Shown: piece after piece, positions 1 to 6,437 of the stretch
Numbering within the stretch: position 1 is the stretch's first letter
Layout of the letters: each line of letters opens with the position of its first letter
Assembly: GCA_002403785.1 (NCBI GenBank)
Contig: DHIM01000383.1
Coordinates: 1 to 7,088, forward strand
Direction of reading: 5' to 3'
DNA: 7,088 nucleotides
Source: Clostridium sp. UBA4746
GTDB lineage: Bacteria > Bacillota > Clostridia > Clostridiales > Clostridiaceae
Translations under genes and position numbers: made by a program
Notes under the pieces: generated by a model
What the model was told of the DNA's origin: nothing
Seen by the model: the letters and a program-made list of their open reading frames with translations, nothing else
Database searches by the model: none

Positions 1-22
1 CGGAGATGTGTATAAGAGACAG
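1..22 (+). other. Residual Tn5/Nextera sequencing adapter (artefact)
   Basis: Bases 4-22 read AGATGTGTATAAGAGACAG, the 19-bp hyperactive Tn5 mosaic end used in transposase-based library kits. The preceding CGG matches the end of the read-2 side adapter; the read-1 side would end in GTC. The run starts at base 1 and changes at once into AT-rich DNA. It is therefore untrimmed adapter at a contig end, not a genomic transposon end. Nothing to its left is known, and these bases should be masked. Confidence 0.96.
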
Positions 23-106
23 TTATATATCACTTTTACTTAAATTTTAAAAATGTTACTTTGATTTAACAAAATTTTATTTACTTTAACAAAAAGTATT
101 TATATA

Positions 107-133
107 AAAAGCACCATAATTCATAGTGCTTTT
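107..133 (-). terminator. Intrinsic terminator after thrC
   Basis: Read on the minus strand, AAAAGCACTAT pairs with ATGGTGCTTTT (11 bp including one G-T wobble) around a GAATT loop. A T-rich run (TTTTTATATAAATA) follows. It lies about 30 nt past the thrC stop codon and should end the threonine operon transcript. No gene is visible between it and the adapter. That short stretch is AT-rich and contains TTTAACAAAA twice (65-74 and 85-94), with no clear meaning. Confidence 0.85.
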
Positions 134-162
134 CTGATTTATTATTAATTAATTTACCTTAA

Positions 163-1653
163 TTACATGTTAAGAATTTTTTCAATTTGTATTTGCATTT
201 CATTCTTTTTACAGACAGTTTTATGAAGCACAGGTCTTGTTTCTAAATCCTTTATGCCTGCTGGAATATCGACCTTTGTTATTTTACTAAGTTCCTTTAT
301 TAATTTAAAGTCATTTAATCCTATATATTTCTTATCTATTGATTTCATAACATCTGGTGTAAATTTATATGGACTAGCGGTAGATACAATAACGGTCTTT
401 GTAGTATCCTTTGTTTCTTCTAAATATTTTTGATATACAGCATAAGATACTGCAGTGTGAGTATCCATTACATAATTAGTTGTTTTATAAACCTTCGTTA
501 TTGCCTTCGTAGTATCCTCTTCAGTTGCATAACCGCCAAAGAAATCCTTTAACTCTTTTTTCATGTTATCGTCAATTTCATATTTACCATCTTTTTTAAG
601 CTTATCCATAAGACCTTTTATCTTATTTGAATCTTCACCACTTATAGCATATAAAAGTCTTTCAAGGTTACTTGAAATTAATATATCCATAGAAGGTGAC
701 ATAGTAATTACAAAATCTCTCACTCTGTCATATATACCTGTATTTATGAAATCGAATAAAACCTTATTTTCATTTGAGGCACATATTAGTTTTTTAATTG
801 GTAATCCCATTTTCTTTGCGTAATATCCCGCTAATATGTCTCCAAAATTTCCAGTAGGAACACAGAAATTTATCTCTTCTCCTATTTTAATGTCACCTAT
901 ATTACAGAGCTGATTATATGCATAAAAATAATATACAACCTGAGGTATTAGTCTTCCTATATTTATTGAATTAGCTGATGAGAACATTTTATTGTTTTTA
1001 TCTAGTTTTTTAAGAAGATTCTCATCTGTAAGCATCTGCTTAACTCCGTTTTGTGCATCATCAAAGTTTCCCTCAATTCCTATGACGTAGGTGTTATCCC
1101 CAGTTTGCGTTAACATCTGTCTTTTTTGAATTGCGCTTACACCTTCCTGTGGGAAAAAGACTATTATTTTTGTGCCTTCTACATTTGCAAAACCTTCTAA
1201 TGCTGCTTTGCCAGTATCCCCAGATGTTGCAGTAAGAATAACCATTTCCTTATCAATGTTTAACTTTTTCACAGCATTTTTTAAAAGATAAGGTAATATT
1301 GATAAAGCCATATCCTTAAACGCTAAAGTTGGTCCATGGTATAGTTCTAAGAAATATGCTTCTCCCTTCTTAACAAGTGGTGCAATAACTTTCGTATCAA
1401 ACTTTCCGTCATATGCTTTATCTATAGATTCTAACAAATCTTTTTCATCATAATCAGTTAAGAATTCCTTCATTATAGTAAAAGCTAATTCTTTATAATC
1501 CATATTCCTTAATTCTTCAAGCCCTATGGTTAATTTTGGTATTGACGTTGGTACAAAAAGTCCTCCATCCTCACTTAATCCCCTCGCAATAGCTTCAGCA
1601 GATTTTACTTCATTTTTATTTCCTCTTGTACTCTTATAATATATTTGTTTCAT
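163..1653 (-). CDS. thrC: Threonine synthase (PLP-dependent)
   Basis: Converts O-phospho-L-homoserine to L-threonine and phosphate in the cytoplasm, the last step of threonine synthesis. The 496-residue product carries the fold-type II PLP signature: HGPTLAFKD around residues 106-114 with K113 as the expected Schiff-base lysine, SGDTG at 144-148, SSANSINIGR at 225-234, and the phosphate-binding loop PTGNFGD at 266-272. It has an N-terminal threonine-synthase domain (YKSTRG, GLSEDGGLFVP), and the length fits the long bacterial type. The start is supported by GGGAGGAA (1661-1668) seven bases before the ATG. It begins 54 bp after the upstream kinase-like gene with no terminator between, so the two are probably cotranscribed under the same SAM riboswitch. 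The alternative, an O-phosphohomoserine-using relative with another nucleophile, cannot be excluded from sequence alone but is less likely. Confidence 0.95.
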   Translation of the reverse strand: MKQIYYKSTRGNKNEVKSAEAIARGLSEDGGLFVPTSIPKLTIGLEELRNMDYKELAFTIMKEFLTDYDEKDLLESIDKAYDGKFDTKVIAPLVKKGEAYFLELYHGPTLAFKDMALSILPYLLKNAVKKLNIDKEMVILTATSGDTGKAALEGFANVEGTKIIVFFPQEGVSAIQKRQMLTQTGDNTYVIGIEGNFDDAQNGVKQMLTDENLLKKLDKNNKMFSSANSINIGRLIPQVVYYFYAYNQLCNIGDIKIGEEINFCVPTGNFGDILAGYYAKKMGLPIKKLICASNENKVLFDFINTGIYDRVRDFVITMSPSMDILISSNLERLLYAISGEDSNKIKGLMDKLKKDGKYEIDDNMKKELKDFFGGYATEEDTTKAITKVYKTTNYVMDTHTAVSYAVYQKYLEETKDTTKTVIVSTASPYKFTPDVMKSIDKKYIGLNDFKLIKELSKITKVDIPAGIKDLETRPVLHKTVCKKNEMQIQIEKILNM

Positions 1654-1707
1654 AATATTATTCCTCCCATTTCACCTTTTATATATTACATTTATATAGT
1701 GTGTTTT

Positions 1708-2925
1708 TTATTTATAGCCTTTTATAAAATAATCCATTAACTTATATCCCTCTGGAAAATATAGACCTGTCTCTTTAGCTGTGATTTCATTATAAGCGCT
1801 ATTTAGGTTTTCCTTCTCATTATTACTTTGATATATTAAAAATGGAACTGGCTCGCTTGTATGTGTTCTGAGAGATAGTGGTGTAGGATGATCAGGGAGT
1901 ATTATCATTCTATAATCTTCACCTATTCTCTTCATTTCGTCTTTAATAACCTTAATTATTTGGTCGTCTATAAGCTCTATTGCTTTATATTTGTTTTCTA
2001 TTTCATGTCTATGGCCACATTCATCCGGTGCTTCAACATGAATATATATAAAATCATTACCCTTTGCCATTTCATTCAATGCTGCTTTTGCTTTACCTTT
2101 AAAATTAGTATGTATATTTCCAGTAGCACCTTCTACATCAATAACATCCATCCCTGCACACATTCCTATTCCTTTTATTAAATCAACTGCAGAAATTACT
2201 GATCCTTTTAAATTATATTTCTCAAAAAAGCTAGATAAAAGTGGTTTCTTTCCTTCACCCCAAACCCAAATTGAATTGGCTGGTTTAAGTCCCCTTGCTA
2301 CTCTCTTTTTATTTATATCATGCTCAGATAAAAATTTATAACTTCTCTTTGTCATTTCCTCTATTATTTCACTACCCGGGCCTTTAGGCATATAATCTTT
2401 TACCTTTTGACCTAGAATATCGTGAGGTGGTGTAAGAATCCACTCATATGGTCCCTTATCCCATATCATAAGATGCCTATAGCTAATGCCAGGATAAAAT
2501 TTAATAGCCTCAGTGCCTAAATACTCACTTAATGCTTTTATTAATACCCCTGCCTCCTCAGTTGTAATTTCATCAGAGCTATGATCTATCATAATCTTTT
2601 CATCAAATGGCTCATCACCAGAGACTGTTACTAAATTACATCTAAAAGTAATATCCGTATCTAGCATTGGAACTCCCATACTTGCTGCTTCAAAGGGTGA
2701 ACGTCCACTGTAATACACAAATGGGTCATAACCAAAAACAGCCATGTTTGCCGTATCACTTCCTGCAGGCATACCTTTAGGAACCGTTTTAACCAAGCCT
2801 TGTGTTCCGTGCTTTGCCATGTAATCCATAGCAGGAGTATTAGCATACTCAAGCGGTGTTTTGTCATCTAGTTGTGCTACAGGATAATCTGCCATCCCGT
2901 CTCCTAGTACTACAATATATTTCAT
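1708..2925 (-). CDS. Alkaline-phosphatase-superfamily protein: proposed homoserine kinase / ApgM-type phosphoglycerate mutase
   Basis: A 405-residue cytoplasmic metalloenzyme of the archaeal-type, cofactor-independent phosphoglycerate mutase (ApgM) family. Superfamily residues are visible: metal-binding D9 in LGDGMADYP, candidate nucleophile S56 in PAGSDTAN, D301 and H305 in APDECGHRHE, and D345, H346 and H355 in LPDHPTPLSLRTHT. A subgroup of this family has been proposed as homoserine kinase because its genes sit beside thrC and hom in genomes without a normal ThrB. The position directly upstream of thrC, in the same apparent operon, favours that role here: homoserine to O-phosphohomoserine, feeding ThrC. 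Generic annotation would say phosphoglycerate mutase, and sequence alone does not settle it. An upstream in-frame ATG at 2943 would add six residues, but the ribosome-binding site lies inside that extension, so the ATG at 2925 is chosen. Confidence 0.88.
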   Translation of the reverse strand: MKYIVVLGDGMADYPVAQLDDKTPLEYANTPAMDYMAKHGTQGLVKTVPKGMPAGSDTANMAVFGYDPFVYYSGRSPFEAASMGVPMLDTDITFRCNLVTVSGDEPFDEKIMIDHSSDEITTEEAGVLIKALSEYLGTEAIKFYPGISYRHLMIWDKGPYEWILTPPHDILGQKVKDYMPKGPGSEIIEEMTKRSYKFLSEHDINKKRVARGLKPANSIWVWGEGKKPLLSSFFEKYNLKGSVISAVDLIKGIGMCAGMDVIDVEGATGNIHTNFKGKAKAALNEMAKGNDFIYIHVEAPDECGHRHEIENKYKAIELIDDQIIKVIKDEMKRIGEDYRMIILPDHPTPLSLRTHTSEPVPFLIYQSNNEKENLNSAYNEITAKETGLYFPEGYKLMDYFIKGYK

Positions 2926-2932
2926 ATTAACA

Positions 2933-2940
2933 CTCCTTCT
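2933..2940 (-). promoter_or_regulatory. Ribosome-binding site fixing the kinase-like gene start
   Basis: AGAAGGAG on the minus strand, with seven bases between GGAG and the ATG at 2925. It overlaps the codons that would follow the alternative ATG at 2943, which argues against that longer start. Confidence 0.85.
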
Positions 2941-2985
2941 CATAATTTTTTAATATACTAATTCACAATAAGTATTTATTTTTTA

Positions 2986-3031
2986 TATGAAAAAATCATT
3001 ACTTTTCTTATGAAAAAATCATTGCTTTTTA
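2986..3031. repeat. Two 23-bp tandem direct repeats in the leader
   Basis: Two adjacent copies (2986-3008 and 3009-3031) agree at 20 of 23 positions. Each contains ATGAAAAAATCAT, a small inverted repeat (ATGA...TCAT). They lie between the riboswitch terminator and the ribosome-binding site of the kinase-like gene, so they are transcribed only when the riboswitch reads through. They could be a replication-slippage duplication, or paired sites for a protein or for RNA processing. No function is assigned. Confidence 0.6.
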
Positions 3032-3041
3032 TTTGTATATA

Positions 3042-3075
3042 AAAAAACTGCTTTCAAGTAAGAAAGCAGTTTTTT
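3042..3075 (-). terminator. Riboswitch-controlled intrinsic terminator
   Basis: A perfect 14-bp stem (AAAAAACTGCTTTC with GAAAGCAGTTTTTT) and a 6-nt loop, followed on the minus strand by a T-tract. It lies about 26 nt past the SAM-I aptamer and about 115 nt before the kinase-like gene. The stem is symmetrical enough to look bidirectional, but only the minus strand has an upstream promoter and aptamer. The loop-side half of the stem is also claimed by the antiterminator at 3059-3107, as expected for an attenuator. Confidence 0.92.
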
Positions 3076-3107
3076 ATATTACTATACGTAAAAAACTGAT
3101 TTTCTTA
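3059..3107 (-). promoter_or_regulatory. Antiterminator of the SAM-I riboswitch
   Basis: On the minus strand, TAAGAAAATCAGTTTTTT (3107-3090) can pair with AAAAAACTGCTTTCTTA (3075-3059). This gives 9 bp, a small internal loop, then 7 bp. The first strand takes bases of the 3' arm of aptamer helix P1 (3101-3107). The second takes the 5' arm of the terminator plus its loop. The two folds exclude each other. Without SAM the antiterminator should form and allow read-through; with SAM, P1 is held and the terminator forms. Confidence 0.85.
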
Positions 3108-3212
3108 TTACTCAGAACCACGTTCTGCAGGAATTGACACCTTTATATTCAAATAAGAATATCGGTTGTCGGGTTTCATAGGGCCAGTCCCTCCACCTCT
3201 CTAAATAAGAAA
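3101..3212 (-). promoter_or_regulatory. SAM-I (S-box) riboswitch aptamer
   Basis: The reverse complement shows the S-box core in order. P1 is TTTCTTATT paired with AATAAGAAA (9 bp). Then come AGAGAGGTGGAGGGACTGGC, CCTATGAAACCCGACAACC, a P3 hairpin (ATATTC/GAATAT), the conserved AAGGTGTCAATTCC, and a P4 hairpin (CAGAAC/GTTCTG) leading to GAGTAATAAG. The aptamer binds S-adenosylmethionine in the nascent RNA. Promoter, aptamer, antiterminator, terminator and gene all follow one another on the minus strand, so it controls the kinase-like gene and thrC, not the divergent metH operon. The expected effect is OFF at high SAM. Confidence 0.96.
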
Positions 3213-3236
3213 TATATTAAATTTTATTTGTTTTTT

Positions 3237-3265
3237 ATTGTAACTCATGTAGAATTGAATGTCAA
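3237..3265 (-). promoter_or_regulatory. Sigma-A-type promoter of the threonine operon
   Basis: On the minus strand, TTGACA (3265-3260) is followed after exactly 17 bp by TACAAT (3242-3237). The -35 is a perfect match and the -10 matches five of six. Transcription would start near 3230, about 18 nt before aptamer helix P1, giving a leader of roughly 305 nt to the ATG at 2925. Confidence 0.85.
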
Positions 3266-3307
3266 TACAAACGTATATCTATTAAATGTAATTAATAAAT
3301 AATATAT

Positions 3308-3336
3308 TTGCAATTATTGTATTTATACTTTATTCT
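3308..3336 (+). promoter_or_regulatory. Possible weak promoter of the metH operon
   Basis: TTGCAA (3308-3313) and TATTCT (3331-3336) are 17 bp apart, which would place the start near 3343 and leave a leader of about 20 nt. The -10 matches only four of six in very AT-rich DNA, so this is a candidate only. There is no room for a riboswitch between it and the gene, and I see no cobalamin or SAM aptamer on this strand. Confidence 0.35.
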
Positions 3337-3351
3337 AATATAAAACTGATT

Positions 3352-3355
3352 GGAG
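3352..3355 (+). promoter_or_regulatory. Ribosome-binding site fixing the reactivation gene start
   Basis: GGAG six bases before the ATG at 3362. A TTG at 3350 is also in frame, but it overlaps this site and has no ribosome-binding site of its own, so the ATG is preferred. Confidence 0.75.
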
Positions 3356-3361
3356 TCTGCT

Positions 3362-4024
3362 ATGGAAATTGATAAGAAAGAAGTATTAAGATATTTGGGC
3401 TATAAAAATCAAAAAATAGATAAAACTATGACTGATCTAATTGATATTTGCGCTCAAGAGACAATTGAATTATGTAGAGAAAGTTCTGTATATGAAATTT
3501 TTGATATTGAAAGAAAAAACGATCAAATTTTCCTCTTAGGTAGTACTCTAATTTTAAAAGATAAAGACATAAAAGATCTTCTATTCAACTGTGAAAAGTG
3601 TGTAGTTATGGCTGCAACCTTAGGAACTGAAGTAGATAGCAAACTTGCTTACTACTCAAGATTTGATATAACAAAGGGTGTAATTATGGATGCCTGTGCA
3701 AGCACAGCAATAGAATATTTATGTGATAAACTCCAAGATGAAATTATGAAAAACGCATTAAAGGATAATTTACATATTACAACTAGATATAGTCCAGGTT
3801 ATGGAGACTTCGCTATTGATAATGGCTCAGAAATATTAAATGTATTGGATGCTTATAAAAAAATAGGACTATCTATTACTGAAAATAGTATTATGCTACC
3901 AAGGAAATCAGTAACCGCACTTATAGGGCTTAGCAAAGTTGCAAGTCTAAAAAATCATACTGGTTGCGCACGTTGTAAAAATGTAGGTTGTGAATTCAGA
4001 AAGGATGGTGGATGTTGTGAGTAA
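3362..4024 (+). CDS. Stand-alone methionine synthase reactivation protein (MetH activation-domain family)
   Basis: A 220-residue relative of the C-terminal AdoMet-binding activation domain of E. coli MetH, here a separate protein. In the family this domain supports reductive methylation of inactive cob(II)alamin with AdoMet as methyl donor. The main visible motif is RYSPGYGDF at residues 142-150, matching the R-x-x-P-G-Y AdoMet-binding motif. At about 220 residues it is shorter than the roughly 330-residue E. coli domain. The tail carries cysteines C202, C205, C210, C218 and C219 (CxxC-x4-C-x7-CC), which E. coli MetH lacks. They could bind a metal or Fe-S cluster, but that is inference. Its end overlaps the start of metH by 8 nt, implying coupled translation and a shared complex. 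A similar split is known in Thermotoga maritima. No membrane segment or signal peptide is seen. Confidence 0.9.
   Translation: MEIDKKEVLRYLGYKNQKIDKTMTDLIDICAQETIELCRESSVYEIFDIERKNDQIFLLGSTLILKDKDIKDLLFNCEKCVVMAATLGTEVDSKLAYYSRFDITKGVIMDACASTAIEYLCDKLQDEIMKNALKDNLHITTRYSPGYGDFAIDNGSEILNVLDAYKKIGLSITENSIMLPRKSVTALIGLSKVASLKNHTGCARCKNVGCEFRKDGGCCE
4007..4012 (+). promoter_or_regulatory. Ribosome-binding site supporting the GTG start of metH
   Basis: GGTGGA lies four bases before GTG 4017, with AAGG further upstream at 4001-4004. The in-frame ATG at 4005 has AAGG touching it with no spacer, and GTG 3990 has no convincing site. GTG 4017 is therefore preferred, giving a protein that begins MSKKINFNDFLLFDGAMG. 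Confidence 0.55.
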
Positions 4025-6386
4025 AAAAATAAATTTTAATGATTTTTTATTATTTGACGGTGCTATGGGAACAATGCTCCAAAAATATGGAATTCAGAGA
4101 GGTGAATTACCAGAAAGCTACAATATATTACACCCAGAAATAATTAAAAAAATACATTTAGAATACCTAGGTGTAGGTAGCGATGTCATAACCACTAATA
4201 CATTTGGTGCAAATAGATATAAACTTAAAAATACATTATACAGCGTAGAAGATATTGTGGAAAGTGCTGTGAGAATAGCACGACGCGCTGCTGGTGATAA
4301 ACTTGTTGCACTTGATATTGGGCCCATAGGTCAGTTGATGGAGCCCCTTGGAACATTATCATTCAATGATGCATATGAGACTTTTGCAGAGCAAATTAAA
4401 ATAGGTACTAGAGAAGGTGCAGATATAATACTCATTGAGACAATGTCTGATATTTATGAATCGAAAGCCGCTATTCTTGCAGCAAAAGAAAATAGCAGCC
4501 TTCCAGTAATCTGTACAATGTCTTATCAAGATAATGGAAGAACCTTAACGGGCACGGACCCAATAACTATGGTTAATGTAATTCAAGGCCTTGGAGTGGA
4601 TGCACTTGGGGTAAATTGTTCCCTAGGACCAAATGAAATGCTTCCAATAATCACAGAAATCCTTAAGTACTCAAGCCTCCCAGTTATAGTTCAACCCAAT
4701 GCGGGTCTTCCTAAACTTAAAAACGGTGAGGCAGTTTATGATGTTCATGCACACGAATTTGCACGATATGCAAAAATCATGGCAGAAATGGGTGTTACAC
4801 TACTTGGAGGTTGCTGTGGAACCACTTGTGAGCACATAAAATCTATAAAGGATGAGATCATAAAATTAACGCCTGTTAAACGTGATGTTAAAAGAATTAC
4901 AGCTGTTAGTTCACCATCCTTAACAATAGTACTTGGAGAAGAAATAAGAGTTATTGGTGAGCGAATTAATCCTACAGGCAAAAAAAAGCTTAAAGAGGCT
5001 TTAAAAAATAACAATTTAGATTATATACTTACAGAAGCTATTAATCAAAGAGATGCAGGCGCAGATATACTAGATGTTAATGTGGGGCTACCTGAAATTG
5101 ACGAGCTTGAGGTTATGGTTCGAACAATTAAAGAACTACAAAGTGTGGTTAATCTTCCCCTTCAAATTGATAGTGTACGAAGTGACGTAATTGAAGCAGC
5201 AGTTAGAATATATAATGGTAAATCACTCATAAATTCTGTTAATGGTAAAGACGAAATAATGGATTCCATATTTCCAATAGTTAAAAAATATGGTGCATGT
5301 GTAATAGGCCTCACAATTGATGAGGACGGAATTCCAAAAACGGCTGAAGGAAGACTTAAAGTTGCTACTAAAATTGTACGTCGTGCGCAGGAATATGGAA
5401 TAGATAAGTCAGATATTATAATAGATTGTCTTGTTTTAACTGCATCAGCTCAGCAAAGTGAAGTCAAGGAGACTATTCGAGCAGTTGAACTTGTTAAAAG
5501 CACACTTGGGGTTAAAACTACTCTTGGTGTAAGTAATGTATCCTTTGGTTTACCACAAAGAGGGATATTAAATAGAACATTTTTAGCTGCGGCATTAACT
5601 GCTGGCCTTGATGCACCAATACTCAATCCTCTATCTGAGGATATGATGTCCACAATTAATGCATTTAATGTTTTATGGAATAAAGATATTGCATCAAAGA
5701 AATATATAGATGTTTATTCATCCTTTGAAGGAAAATCAACAACTAAAGGAATTGGTACAACTAAAGATTTAGGTAGCATTATTATTGATGGTATGAAGGA
5801 AGAGGCATCAAAAATAACAAAAGAACTTTTAAAAACAATGCCAGCAATGGAAGTTGTAAATACCTACTTAATCCCATCACTTGATATTGTAGGGCAAAAA
5901 TATGAAAGTGGAGAAATATTTCTTCCTCAATTATTACAATCTGCGGAAACAGTAAAAAAATCTTTTGAGATAATTAAAGAAAGAATGATGGCAAGCACTG
6001 AGAAAAAACTAAGTAAAGGCACAATTGTCCTTGCAACTGTTCGAGGCGATATTCATGATATAGGAAAAAATATAGTTAAAATTCTACTCGAAAATTATGG
6101 TTTTGATGTAATAGACCTCGGTAAGGATGTACATGAAGATGTAGTCGTTGATGCAGTACGAAGGGGTAATATTAAATTAGTTGGTTTAAGTGCACTTATG
6201 ACTACAACTGTGAGAAGCATGGGGGAAACAATTAAAGCTCTTAGGGATAATAACCTAGACTGCACGGTTCTTGTTGGAGGGGCAGTTTTAAATGAAGAGT
6301 ATGCAAAAATGATAGGAGCAGATTATTATGCAAAAGACGCAACTCAAACTGTAAAATTCGCCAGAAAATTATTTAAGTGTGAATAA
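4017..6386 (+). CDS. metH: Cobalamin-dependent methionine synthase without activation domain
   Basis: Transfers a methyl group from 5-methyltetrahydrofolate to homocysteine through methylcobalamin, in the cytoplasm. The 789-residue product has four modules. The homocysteine-binding barrel covers about residues 1-285: FDGAMGTMLQ, and zinc ligands C201 in GVNC and C266/C267 in GGCCGTT. The pterin-binding domain covers about 305-560, starting near VIGERINPTG at 312-321. The cobalamin cap lies at about 590-660. The Rossmann B12-binding domain runs from about 668 to the end, with RGDIHDIGKN giving the D-x-H-x-x-G motif, axial ligand H680, then SALMTTT and VLVGGA. The roughly 330-residue activation domain of E. 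coli MetH is missing, and the overlapping upstream gene supplies it in trans. All key residues seen are intact. The start is uncertain among GTG 4017, ATG 4005 and GTG 3990. No plus-strand riboswitch precedes the operon. Confidence 0.96.
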   Translation: MSKKINFNDFLLFDGAMGTMLQKYGIQRGELPESYNILHPEIIKKIHLEYLGVGSDVITTNTFGANRYKLKNTLYSVEDIVESAVRIARRAAGDKLVALDIGPIGQLMEPLGTLSFNDAYETFAEQIKIGTREGADIILIETMSDIYESKAAILAAKENSSLPVICTMSYQDNGRTLTGTDPITMVNVIQGLGVDALGVNCSLGPNEMLPIITEILKYSSLPVIVQPNAGLPKLKNGEAVYDVHAHEFARYAKIMAEMGVTLLGGCCGTTCEHIKSIKDEIIKLTPVKRDVKRITAVSSPSLTIVLGEEIRVIGERINPTGKKKLKEALKNNNLDYILTEAINQRDAGADILDVNVGLPEIDELEVMVRTIKELQSVVNLPLQIDSVRSDVIEAAVRIYNGKSLINSVNGKDEIMDSIFPIVKKYGACVIGLTIDEDGIPKTAEGRLKVATKIVRRAQEYGIDKSDIIIDCLVLTASAQQSEVKETIRAVELVKSTLGVKTTLGVSNVSFGLPQRGILNRTFLAAALTAGLDAPILNPLSEDMMSTINAFNVLWNKDIASKKYIDVYSSFEGKSTTKGIGTTKDLGSIIIDGMKEEASKITKELLKTMPAMEVVNTYLIPSLDIVGQKYESGEIFLPQLLQSAETVKKSFEIIKERMMASTEKKLSKGTIVLATVRGDIHDIGKNIVKILLENYGFDVIDLGKDVHEDVVVDAVRRGNIKLVGLSALMTTTVRSMGETIKALRDNNLDCTVLVGGAVLNEEYAKMIGADYYAKDATQTVKFARKLFKCE

Positions 6387-6437
6387 GCATTTTTTTCTTT
6401 TCATGAATCTCAATGTTGTATTAGTATACATCAGATA

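Noticed and set aside
1..22. Genomic Tn5-like transposon end
   Set aside because: The exact match to a library adapter, including the CGG flank, and its position at base 1 make contamination far more likely.
563..823. Plus-strand open frame of 86 codons
   Set aside because: It lies wholly inside thrC on the opposite strand, has no ribosome-binding site and shows no recognisable motif.
1888..2181. Plus-strand open frame of 97 codons rich in F, Y and I
   Set aside because: Antisense to conserved catalytic parts of the kinase-like gene; its hydrophobic composition is a by-product of AT-rich coding DNA.
2661..2867. Minus-strand open frame of 68 codons
   Set aside because: A shifted frame within the kinase-like gene, whose own frame carries the conserved residues. 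No sign that a frameshift joins the two.
2941..2943. Upstream ATG as start of the kinase-like gene
   Set aside because: The strong AGAAGGAG site lies downstream of it and is correctly spaced for the ATG at 2925; the family N-terminus begins at that residue.
3042..3075. Terminator for a plus-strand gene
   Set aside because: The stem is bidirectional in form, but no plus-strand gene or promoter precedes it; the antiterminator and aptamer place it on the minus strand.
4118..5653. Three minus-strand open frames (4118-4327, 4745-5014, 5450-5653)
   Set aside because: All are antisense to metH regions with intact, recognisable domains and have no upstream signals.
6369..6401. Intrinsic terminator directly at the metH stop (TTATT/AATAA stem before a T-run)
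   Set aside because: The stem would be only five A-T pairs with a long loop, too weak to be credible despite the T-rich run.
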